Assembly (NCBI RefSeq): GCF_002814235.1
Contig: NZ_PHSU01000020.1
Span: forward strand, 62,001 to 126,000
DNA: 64,000 nt
From: Pseudomonas sp. QS1027
GTDB lineage: Bacteria; Pseudomonadota; Gammaproteobacteria; Pseudomonadales; Pseudomonadaceae
Direction: 5' to 3'
The notes beneath the pieces are model-generated. The model saw nothing but the letters and a program-made list of their open reading frames with translations, did not search any database and was not told where the DNA came from. Below are positions 52,049 to 59,683 of this stretch, in pieces. Within the stretch, counting starts at the first letter, position 1. Every line of letters starts with the position of its first letter. A program made the translations under genes and the position numbers.

Positions 52049-53947
52049 TCAGGCGGCTTGGACCCGACGCTTTTCCGCCAACCGACTGCGGCTGTACAGC
52101 ACGACAATCGCCAGCAACGCCAATGCCTGGGCACCCAGCGAGTAGGCGTCGGCATGAATTCCCAGCCAGTCGAACTCGAAGAACGCCACCGGCCGCGTGC
52201 CGAAGATCCCGGCTTCCTGCAGGGCCTTGACCCCGTGTCCGGCAAACACCACCGACAAGGCGCACAACAACCCGGCATTGATCCCGAAGAACAACGCCAG
52301 CGGCAGCTTCGCCGAACCGCGCAGGATCACCCAGGCCAGACCGATCAACAGCACCAGCGCGGTGGCGGCACCGGCCAACACGGCGTTGTGTCCCGCGGGG
52401 CCGGCCTGCAACCAGAGGGTTTCATAGAACAGGATCACTTCGAACAGTTCGCGGTACACCGAGAAGAACGCCAGCAGCGCGAAACCGAAGCGCCCGCCAC
52501 CACTGACCAGGCTGCTCTTGATGTAGTCCTGCCAGGCCGCCGCGTGCCGCCGGTCATGCATCCAGACCCCGAGCCAGAGCACCATGACGCTGGCGAACAA
52601 CGCCGTGAAGCCCTCGAGCAGTTCGCGCTGGGCACCGCTGACATCAATCAGGTAAGCCGCCGCCGCCCAGGTCAACAACCCCGCGACCAGCGCCAGGCCC
52701 CAGCCGACATGCACGCTGCGCACCGCCGACTGCTGGCCGGTATTGCGCAGGAAAGCCAGTACCGCCGCCAGTACCAGGATCGCTTCCAGTCCTTCGCGCA
52801 GCAGGATCAGCAGCCCGGAGATAAAGCTCAGCGATTGACTCAGGCCATCATTGCCCAAGAGGTCGGCCGACTCCTTGAGTTTGCCCTTGGCCACATGCAG
52901 ACGCTGCTCGACCTGCTCCAGCGGCAAGCCGTCCTGCAACGATTGCCGATAGGCCATCAACGACTTCTCGGTGTCCTTGCGCACCGTCGCGTTGACGTTG
53001 TCCAGGGAGCTTTCCACCAGCTCGAAACCTTCCAGGTAGGCGGCAACGGACAGGTCGTAGGCTTGTTCATGCTCACCGGCACGGTAGGCCGCGAGGCTCT
53101 TGTCCAGGGTCGTCGCGGTGTAGTCGAGCAATTGCCCGGGACCGCGCTTGACCTGTGGCGGCTGAGCGCGCTGGGCACGGAAGGTGACGGCGGCCGCCGG
53201 GCCTTCGGCGGCCTGCACTTCAGCCGGCGTCGAACGGGCCAGCTCGGCCAGGTTGTAGGTTTTTCCGTCGCTGACCGCAGCAGGAGCGGCACTGAAACCA
53301 GCGATATAGGTTGCCAGGTCCCAACGTTGACGCTCATCCAACTGGTCGGCGAACGCCGGCATATCGGTGCCTTCGACCCCAAGGCCGAGGGTGGTGTAGA
53401 TCGCGTAGAGACTCAACCGATCCAGCCGCGCGGCATCCCGCAGGTTGGCGGGTGGCGGTGTCAGGCCGACACCGGCCGGACCGTCGCCGGCCCCCGCCTC
53501 GCCGTGACACACCGAACAGTGCTGGGCATAGAGCGGCGCGCCGCGAGTCGGGTCCGGCGTGATGATCGGCGCCTGGCTGACCTCATAGGCCACGGCCAGC
53601 TTCGCCCCCAGTTGCCGGGCCTGGCGAGCAACGCTTTCACCCTCCTCCCGAGCCATCACGGCCGCCTGCAAACCCTCGATGCCCTGCACCAGCTCAGCCT
53701 GCTCCGGCTTGGCCGGCAATGCGGCGACCAGCCCTTGCAGGACCTTGATAAATTCCAGCTGCTCGCGGTATTCGCCATCGTCGACCACCTGGCCCGCGTG
53801 CACCGTGGGCGGGTAATCGGCGCCGATATAGTCCAGCAGATGCAGGGCCTGGGGAGCGCCCTCCACCGTTTCGGCCAACAGGTTGAAACTGCAGAGAGCG
53901 AACAGCGGCAGCATCAGCCACGCCAGGAAACGAGAGGGGAAAGTCAT
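52049..53947 (-). CDS. Cytochrome c / FTR1 iron permease fusion
   Basis: 632 residues from ATG 53947. Signal peptide, a helical region, then a single-haem cytochrome c domain with CSVCH (C144, C147, H148) and methionine ligand near M196 (GTDMPAF). After a linker, an FTR1/EfeU-type permease follows with about seven spans and the REGLE motif (384-388) plus RELFE (499-503), the iron-binding glutamate motifs. This suggests electron transfer coupled to ferrous iron uptake. Similar fusions are known in bacteria. No EfeO or EfeB gene is next to it. Confidence 0.88.
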   Translation of the reverse strand: MTFPSRFLAWLMLPLFALCSFNLLAETVEGAPQALHLLDYIGADYPPTVHAGQVVDDGEYREQLEFIKVLQGLVAALPAKPEQAELVQGIEGLQAAVMAREEGESVARQARQLGAKLAVAYEVSQAPIITPDPTRGAPLYAQHCSVCHGEAGAGDGPAGVGLTPPPANLRDAARLDRLSLYAIYTTLGLGVEGTDMPAFADQLDERQRWDLATYIAGFSAAPAAVSDGKTYNLAELARSTPAEVQAAEGPAAAVTFRAQRAQPPQVKRGPGQLLDYTATTLDKSLAAYRAGEHEQAYDLSVAAYLEGFELVESSLDNVNATVRKDTEKSLMAYRQSLQDGLPLEQVEQRLHVAKGKLKESADLLGNDGLSQSLSFISGLLILLREGLEAILVLAAVLAFLRNTGQQSAVRSVHVGWGLALVAGLLTWAAAAYLIDVSGAQRELLEGFTALFASVMVLWLGVWMHDRRHAAAWQDYIKSSLVSGGGRFGFALLAFFSVYRELFEVILFYETLWLQAGPAGHNAVLAGAATALVLLIGLAWVILRGSAKLPLALFFGINAGLLCALSVVFAGHGVKALQEAGIFGTRPVAFFEFDWLGIHADAYSLGAQALALLAIVVLYSRSRLAEKRRVQAA

Positions 53948-54151
53948 GAAAAAGCCTAAATCTAAATGCGAAGTCACACATTGTTCCTTCTCAATGCGTG
54001 TGGCTCAACCCTGATCGGCCCTATTGCTCAATGTTTTGCGCTGGGTCATGCATCGTGATGGCCATAAGAGTGCCATCTCGACCACGGCTTTGTGCATAAT
54101 CCCCGCGCTCAAATCCCACTGCCCGTCAGCCAAGGAAAGGAACGACACACC

Positions 54152-55504
54152 ATGCCCTCGCGCCTCTTACTCACACTGCTCTCCTGTGCATTGCTCCTGG
54201 GCGGCTGCGGGCTGCTGCACAACTACGACCAGGAACTCCAGGCCACCAACGAGCAGTTGATTTCGGGCAACGTCGATGGCGCGCTGCAGTTGCTCGAGCG
54301 ACACAACCCCTGGGACGACAAGGACCTGCTCTATTACCTGGAAAAAGGCGAACTGCTGCGGGCCAAGGGCGATCTGTCCCGCAGCCAGGACGCCTGGCGC
54401 ATCGCGGACCAGCGGGTGTCCCAGTACGAAGAGGGGACGCAGGTCGTCGCCACCCTGAAGAACCTGGGACTCGACCAGATCCTCGGCATCGGACTCATCG
54501 GCGACAAGTTTCATCGCTACGAGGGCTATGACTACGAGAAGGTCATGCTGACCACGCAAATGGCCCTCAACCAGCTGGCCCGGAACGACTTCGATGACGC
54601 CCGCGTCGATATCAAGAAAAGCCACGAACGCGAAGCCCTGATCGCCACAGCGCGCGACAAGCAATACCTGGCGGTCGAAGACCAGGCCAAGGCCAAAGGC
54701 ATCAAGCTGCGTTACAAGGACTTGCAGGGTTATCCGGTGACCACCCTCGACTCGCCGCAGGTCATTGCCCTGAAAAACGGCTACCAGAGTGCCTTCAGCC
54801 ATTACCTCGCCGGCTTCGTCTATGAAGCCCTGGGCGAACGCGACCTCGCCGCGCCGGGTTACCGCCAGGCCATCGAGCTGCGGCCCAATACACCGCTGCT
54901 GGAAAAAGCCCTGTCCAACCTGGGCAAGCCCGCCGAGGCCTCCCCTGACAGCGACGTGCTGATCATCGTCCAGACCGGCCTGGCCCCGGCGCTCGTTTCG
55001 CTGCGCGTGCCGATCCAGGTGCAAACCGAGGACGGCCAGGTGATCACCGTGAACCAGCCTTTTCCGGTGCTGGTAGCCGACAAGTCGACAGCGCCCCTCA
55101 AGCAGATCGGCGTGGATGGCAAATCACAGTCGCTGACCTTGCTCAACAGCACGACCCACATGTCATTGCGCACCCTGCACGACGACATGCCCGCGATCAT
55201 CAACTTCGCCCTTGCGAGCGTGCGTTTCAATGCCGAACTGCAAGCCAAGGAGAACAAACGCACGCCGGCCAAGGCGTCGTCGGTCTACCAGGGCTTCACC
55301 GGCGACTCCGACACCCGGACCTGGCGCACCCTGCCGGACAACACCCTGGTGGTGCGCCTGCGCCTCAAGCCTGGCGCGCATAAATTGCTGCTGTCGGGCG
55401 TCCAGGGCGCGGTGCCGGTGAGCGTCAATATCGAGCATCCCTTCCAGGTGGTCAGCCTGCGGGTCATCGGCCACCAGGTCTTTCTCCTGCCCGGAGGAGT
55501 CTAA
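54152..55504 (+). CDS. COG3014-like TPR lipoprotein, paralogue 1
   Basis: 450 residues from ATG 54152. Lipobox LLGGC with cysteine 18; the following residues would be Gly-Leu, so outer-membrane sorting is likely. The mature part has helical TPR-like repeats (EQLISGNVDGALQLLERHNP; YEKVMLTTQMALNQLARNDF). It shares long identical stretches with the next gene. No known enzymatic motif. It belongs to a five-gene lipoprotein group that includes LpoB and may relate to peptidoglycan synthesis or envelope stress; that is inference. Confidence 0.8.
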   Translation: MPSRLLLTLLSCALLLGGCGLLHNYDQELQATNEQLISGNVDGALQLLERHNPWDDKDLLYYLEKGELLRAKGDLSRSQDAWRIADQRVSQYEEGTQVVATLKNLGLDQILGIGLIGDKFHRYEGYDYEKVMLTTQMALNQLARNDFDDARVDIKKSHEREALIATARDKQYLAVEDQAKAKGIKLRYKDLQGYPVTTLDSPQVIALKNGYQSAFSHYLAGFVYEALGERDLAAPGYRQAIELRPNTPLLEKALSNLGKPAEASPDSDVLIIVQTGLAPALVSLRVPIQVQTEDGQVITVNQPFPVLVADKSTAPLKQIGVDGKSQSLTLLNSTTHMSLRTLHDDMPAIINFALASVRFNAELQAKENKRTPAKASSVYQGFTGDSDTRTWRTLPDNTLVVRLRLKPGAHKLLLSGVQGAVPVSVNIEHPFQVVSLRVIGHQVFLLPGGV

Positions 55505-55533
55505 AAAGCCATTACATAGCCAATGGCCACAGT

Positions 55534-55539
55534 TATACT
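55534..55539 (+). promoter_or_regulatory. Candidate -10 before the second lipoprotein gene
   Basis: TATACT with no clear -35. If used, it would make a leader of about 130 bases that contains three hairpins, ending in the terminator-like one before the gene. Confidence 0.35.
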
Positions 55540-55630
55540 GGCGCGCCTTCGTTATCGCGATATGGCATTAAAGCTCCTCGTTTCATGAGGAATTGGCAGG
55601 GTAGCCGCTTTCCCTCTCAATGGGTCCATC

Positions 55631-55662
55631 TCAGCCCGACCAGCATGCTCGGCTGATTTTTT
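55631..55662 (+). terminator. Terminator-like hairpin just before the second lipoprotein gene
   Basis: TCAGCCCGA / TCGGCTGA arms with one bulge, followed directly by a six-T run, 17 bases upstream of the ATG at 55679. The T-run follows the stem, so it should stop plus-strand transcription before the gene unless prevented. Confidence 0.65.
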
Positions 55663-55678
55663 CATCAGGGAAGATTCC

Positions 55679-57076
55679 ATGGCATCCCGTGCCCTCCTCT
55701 CGTTCGCCCTCGGCGCCGCGACCTTGCTGTCCGGCTGTTCGATGATGCGCAGCTACGACACCGAACTGGCGCAAACCAACCAGCAACTGGCCTCGGGCAA
55801 TGTCGACGGCGCTCTGACCCTGCTGGAAAAAAACAACAGCGACGCCGACAAGGACCTGCTGTATTTCTTCGAAAAAGGCGAGTTGCTGCAAGCCAAGGGC
55901 GACCTGGCCGGTAGCCAGAAAGCCTGGGGCAGCGCCGACCAGATGGTTGGCCAGTGGGAAGACGCGGTCAAACTGGACAGCGCCCGGTACCTCGCCCAGT
56001 TCGGCAGCTTCCTGATCAACGACAAGGTCCGCCGCTACGAAGGCTACGACTACGAAAAGGTCATGCTGACCACGCAGATGGCCCTGAACCAGCTGGCCCT
56101 GAACGACTTCGACGGCGCCCGTATCGCGATCAAGAAAACCCATGAGCGCGAAGCGGTAATCGCCGACCTGCGCGACAAGCAATACCTCAAGAGTGAAACC
56201 GAAGCCGACCAGCAGGGCATCAAGACCCAGTACAAGGACCTCCAGGGCTATCCGGTGGCCAGCCTCGACGCGCCGGAAGTGGTCGGCCTGAAGAACAGCT
56301 ACCAGAGCGCGTTCAGCCATTATCTGGCAGGGTTCGTCTACGAAGCCATCGGCGAAAAAGATCTCGCCGCACCGGGTTATCGCCAGGCCATCGAACTGCG
56401 TCCGAACACGCCGCTGCTGGAGCAGGCGCTGGTCAATCTCGACAAGCCCGCGGGCAAGGATGACGACAGCGATATCCTGATCGTGGTGCAGAGCGGCCTG
56501 GCGCCGTCCCGTGCCTCCATCAGCATCCCGCTGCCGTTGCCGATCGACAAGCATCTGGTGATCACCCCGCTGTCGTTCCCGATCATCCAGGCCGACACCT
56601 CGACCGCCACCTTCGCCCAGATCGGCGTCGACGGCCAGCCGCAGAACCTGACCCTGCTCAACAGCACCACCGCCATGTCCCGCCGCGCCCTGCGTGACGA
56701 CATGCCGGGGATCATCCTGCGCACCAGCGTGCGGGCCATCAGCCGCGGCGCGACGCAGGCCAAGCTGAACAAGACCAACCCGCTGGCCGGCCTGGCCGTG
56801 GGCATCACTTCCGCGGTCCTCGAAGGCGCCGACACCCGTACCTGGCGGACCCTGCCGGACACCACCCAGGTGGTGCGCCTGCGCCTGAAAAAGGGTGAGC
56901 ACCAGGTCACCCTGCCCAATGCACTGGGCGGTTCCCGCGTGGCCTTCACGGTCGACCGCCGCTATCAGGTGATCAGCCTGCGCGCCGTCGGCAACCAGGT
57001 GTTCACCAGCGGCATCGCCACACAACGGCTGGCGGATACCGGGCCGACGGCCGTGGCCAGCCTCAAACAACCTTGA
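55679..57076 (+). CDS. COG3014-like TPR lipoprotein, paralogue 2
   Basis: 465 residues. Lipobox LLSGC with cysteine 20 followed by Ser-Met. It shares with paralogue 1 the pattern DYEKVMLTTQMALNQLA, KDLQGYPVASLDAPEV and AAPGYRQAIELRPNTPLLE, but has a longer C-terminus after the shared TRTWRTLPD segment. Probably arose by old duplication: shared blocks differ mainly at third codon positions. First gene of the four that include ycfL-like, lpoB and the CsgG-like gene. Function unknown. Confidence 0.82.
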   Translation: MASRALLSFALGAATLLSGCSMMRSYDTELAQTNQQLASGNVDGALTLLEKNNSDADKDLLYFFEKGELLQAKGDLAGSQKAWGSADQMVGQWEDAVKLDSARYLAQFGSFLINDKVRRYEGYDYEKVMLTTQMALNQLALNDFDGARIAIKKTHEREAVIADLRDKQYLKSETEADQQGIKTQYKDLQGYPVASLDAPEVVGLKNSYQSAFSHYLAGFVYEAIGEKDLAAPGYRQAIELRPNTPLLEQALVNLDKPAGKDDDSDILIVVQSGLAPSRASISIPLPLPIDKHLVITPLSFPIIQADTSTATFAQIGVDGQPQNLTLLNSTTAMSRRALRDDMPGIILRTSVRAISRGATQAKLNKTNPLAGLAVGITSAVLEGADTRTWRTLPDTTQVVRLRLKKGEHQVTLPNALGGSRVAFTVDRRYQVISLRAVGNQVFTSGIATQRLADTGPTAVASLKQP

Positions 57077-57093
57077 AGAAAGGAGTCTCGTGC

Positions 57094-57471
57094 ATGCGTT
57101 CCAAACTGACTGTCGCCGTCGCCCTGGCCCTGCTGGCCGGGTGCGTCACCCCGCCGCCGCCACCACCGGCCCCCGGTAGCGCGGCGAGCAAGATCGTCGC
57201 CATGGGCGAAATGGAGAACATCGAGGTCGGTGCCATCCGTGTCGCCCGGGAAAACGGTTTCCTGACCGTCAAGGTGCAACTGAGCAACACCCGCACCAAG
57301 AACAAGATGATGTATTACCGTTTCGCCTGGCTGGGCAACGACGGCTTCCCGGTGAGTGACGACGAAGTCTGGAAGACCCTGAACCTGTATGGCGCCCAGA
57401 GCACCTTCCTGCAGGCCATTGCCCCGACACCCAAGGCCACTGATTTCCGTCTTGAAGTCAAAACCCCCTGA
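57094..57471 (+). CDS. ycfL: YcfL-like lipoprotein (DUF1425)
   Basis: 125 residues from ATG 57094, preceded by AGGAG. Lipobox LLAGC with cysteine near residue 17, then a proline run (PPPPPPAP) and a beta-sandwich domain including KVQLSNTRTKNKMMYYRFAWLGNDGFPV, the family hallmark. In E. coli ycfL lies directly upstream of lpoB (ycfM); the same order occurs here. Function not known in detail. Confidence 0.85.
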   Translation: MRSKLTVAVALALLAGCVTPPPPPPAPGSAASKIVAMGEMENIEVGAIRVARENGFLTVKVQLSNTRTKNKMMYYRFAWLGNDGFPVSDDEVWKTLNLYGAQSTFLQAIAPTPKATDFRLEVKTP

Positions 57472-57513
57472 GTCGACGCCGCCCTCTCGCGTCCTTTTGA
57501 AGAGAATCATTCC

Positions 57514-58104
57514 ATGTTTGCACGCCTGTCCCTCCTCGCCGTCGTCGCCCTGCTGGCCAGCGGCTGCGCCAACAACACCTCGCCCGTGCTGGGCGGCGGA
57601 AACATCAGCTACGGCGACACCAAGGCCGTGGAACTGGTGACCAACGAGTTCGGTTCCACCGACCTGCAGATGATCGCCGAGTCCATGACCCGTTCCCTGG
57701 CCCAGTCCGGTGTCCTGCAAGGGCGTCCGGTGGTGCAGGTCTACGACGTGAAGAACAAGACCAGCGAGTACATCGATACCCGCGAGATCACCACCTCGAT
57801 CAAGACCCAGCTGATGAAGAGCGGCACCGCCCGTTTCGCCAGCGACAACACCGAGATGCAGAGCCAGGTCGACCAGCTGAAGTTGCAGAACCAGAGCGGC
57901 CTGTACAAGAAGAGCACCGTCAGCAAGACCGGCAACATGATCGCCGCCAAGTACCGCCTGGAAGGTTCGATCAGCTCGATCGTCAAGCGCAGCAGCGACT
58001 ACAAGGACGTGTTCTACAAGTTCAGCCTGCAACTGATCGACGTCGAAAGCGGCCTGGCCGAATGGATGGACGAAAAAGAGATCCGCAAAACCACGGAGCG
58101 TTAA
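57514..58104 (+). CDS. lpoB: Penicillin-binding protein activator LpoB
   Basis: 196 residues. Lipobox LLASGC with cysteine 18, then a domain with VTNEFGSTDLQMIAESMTRSL and KYRLEGSISSIVKRSSDYKDVFYKFSLQLIDVESGLAEW, typical of LpoB. The outer-membrane lipoprotein reaches through the peptidoglycan to stimulate PBP1B. The linker before the fold is shorter than in E. coli, as is common in pseudomonads. It is encoded three bases before the next, related gene. Confidence 0.9.
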   Translation: MFARLSLLAVVALLASGCANNTSPVLGGGNISYGDTKAVELVTNEFGSTDLQMIAESMTRSLAQSGVLQGRPVVQVYDVKNKTSEYIDTREITTSIKTQLMKSGTARFASDNTEMQSQVDQLKLQNQSGLYKKSTVSKTGNMIAAKYRLEGSISSIVKRSSDYKDVFYKFSLQLIDVESGLAEWMDEKEIRKTTER

Positions 58105-58107
58105 ACA

Positions 58108-58851
58108 ATGCGTGCATGGATTGGCATGATCGGCCTGGTCTGCGCCTTCGGCGTCCAGGCCGCGCCCAAGGTGGCGGTGGCGGACCTGGCGTACCAGGCG
58201 CAAGTGGAGCAATACATCCACAATATTTCAGCGCGGGACAATCACCAGGAAAGTTATTACGGCGCCAGCGGCTCGTCGAGCTATGACGAGTACGAAAGCC
58301 GCAACAGCTATATCGAGCAGGGCGAGCTGCGCCGCTTCACCGGTGACATCAAGGGCGAGATCCTGCGCAGCGGGATGTTCCAGTTGATCCAGGGCACGCC
58401 GTATACCGCCAGTTCCAAGGGCGATGTCTACGACGTCATCAAGCGGATCAAGGGCGGCAGCTTCAAGGGCGCCGACTACGTGCTGTTCGGTACGGTGTCG
58501 GATATCGACTTCAGCCAGGACATCAACGAGCTGGCCAACACCAACAGCTACTCGGCGGTGCTGGGGCTGACCCTGGTGGGGGATTTCAGCCTGATCAATA
58601 CCCGCACCTACGAGATCACCTCGGCGTTCACCGCCATGGGCGAAGGCCAGGACACCAAGCTGGTCGACAGCCGGGATATCCACGTGTCGCTGAACCGTCC
58701 ACGGGTGATCCGCGATGTATCCAAGGCGCTGGGCGAGGATGTGGCGCGGCAGTTGAGCCTGCAATTGGGTGGGCCGGATATGGGCCCGGGCTCTGCACCG
58801 CCGCTGCGCAACAATCTGCCGCCGGATGAGGCGCCTCGGATTCTGCACTGA
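58108..58851 (+). CDS. CsgG/LpoB-like exported protein
   Basis: 247 residues with a signal peptide (residues 1-18, ending VQAAP) but no lipobox. The fold has KVAVADLAYQ at the start, KGEILRSGMFQLIQG, GADYVLFGTVSDIDFS and ITSAFTAMGEGQDTKLVDSRD, which fits the CsgG/LpoB superfamily of beta-alpha proteins that bind other envelope proteins. It shares an operon with lpoB. An accessory role to LpoB or in envelope assembly is a guess from the neighbours. Confidence 0.75.
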   Translation: MRAWIGMIGLVCAFGVQAAPKVAVADLAYQAQVEQYIHNISARDNHQESYYGASGSSSYDEYESRNSYIEQGELRRFTGDIKGEILRSGMFQLIQGTPYTASSKGDVYDVIKRIKGGSFKGADYVLFGTVSDIDFSQDINELANTNSYSAVLGLTLVGDFSLINTRTYEITSAFTAMGEGQDTKLVDSRDIHVSLNRPRVIRDVSKALGEDVARQLSLQLGGPDMGPGSAPPLRNNLPPDEAPRILH

Positions 58852-58865
58852 TCCGCGACCGCGTT

Positions 58866-58950
58866 ATCGTTCATCGCCGGCCTACAGGATTTGCATCGTT
58901 CTCAAGAATCGACGCTAACCTGTAGGAGCCGGCTTGCTGGCGATAGCGTC
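58866..58950. repeat. REPIN-like inverted pair
   Basis: CCTACAGG (58881-58888) and CCTGTAGG (58919-58926) flank a 30-base spacer, with outer CGTTATCG / CGATAGCG pairing; the right side contains GGAGCCGGCTTGCTGGCGATAGCG, a REP core. Located between convergent genes. Confidence 0.65.
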
Positions 58951-58970
58951 CGCCCAGACGACGCTGAACC

Positions 58971-59606
58971 TCAGGTGGTCGCCTTGTGCAAGGTCGCCAG
59001 GAACCCCGCCGCCCCCACGAACAACCCGGCAAAGGTGCGGTTCATCCGACGCTGCTGCTTGGGCGTGCGCAACAGGCGCAGGACCTTGGCCGCCAGGCCC
59101 GTGTAACCGGCCATGACAATCATGTCGACGCCGATCATGGTCACGCCGAGGATCAGGTACTGATGCACCAGGGGAGCATGGGGATCGATGAACTGCGGCA
59201 GCACCGCCAGCATGAACACCAGGGCCTTGGGGTTGCTGACGTTCACCAGGAAACCACGGAACATCAAGGTCAACGGCTTGCCCACCGGGCGAATCGTCGA
59301 CTCCTCGGCCATGTTGCTGGGCAACGCGCGCCACTGCTTGACCGCCAGGTACACCAGGTAGACCACGCCGAACCACTTGATGGCATAGAAGGCCGAGGAA
59401 GACGCCGCGAGGATTGCCCCGACGCCCGCGGCAATCACCGCGATCTGCGCCGCCAGGCCCAGTTGCAGGCCGAGGGCGTTCCAGTAACCGCGCAGGAAAC
59501 CATATTGCAGGCCGCTGGACATCGAGGCGATGGCACCGGCGCCCGGGGATAGGCTGATGACCCAGCACGCGGCAAAAAAGGCCAGCCATGTCTCAAGCAG
59601 CATCAT
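58971..59606 (-). CDS. LysE/RhtB-family amino acid exporter
   Basis: 211 residues with about six hydrophobic segments. N-terminal SLSPGAGAIASMSSGLQYGFLRGYWNALGLQLG is the LysE/RhtB signature (usually SPGP). It exports amino acids or homoserine lactone-like compounds across the inner membrane. Monocistronic; the two adjacent ATGs at 59606 and 59603 follow GAGGTG. Substrate unknown. Confidence 0.93.
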   Translation of the reverse strand: MMLLETWLAFFAACWVISLSPGAGAIASMSSGLQYGFLRGYWNALGLQLGLAAQIAVIAAGVGAILAASSSAFYAIKWFGVVYLVYLAVKQWRALPSNMAEESTIRPVGKPLTLMFRGFLVNVSNPKALVFMLAVLPQFIDPHAPLVHQYLILGVTMIGVDMIVMAGYTGLAAKVLRLLRTPKQQRRMNRTFAGLFVGAAGFLATLHKATT

Positions 59607-59683
59607 GCACCTCGGATCTCAAGAGTTGTTACAAACCTCTAAGCTAATCCGTGGGCGTGAAATTGACTATTGTTTTTTGTCGC

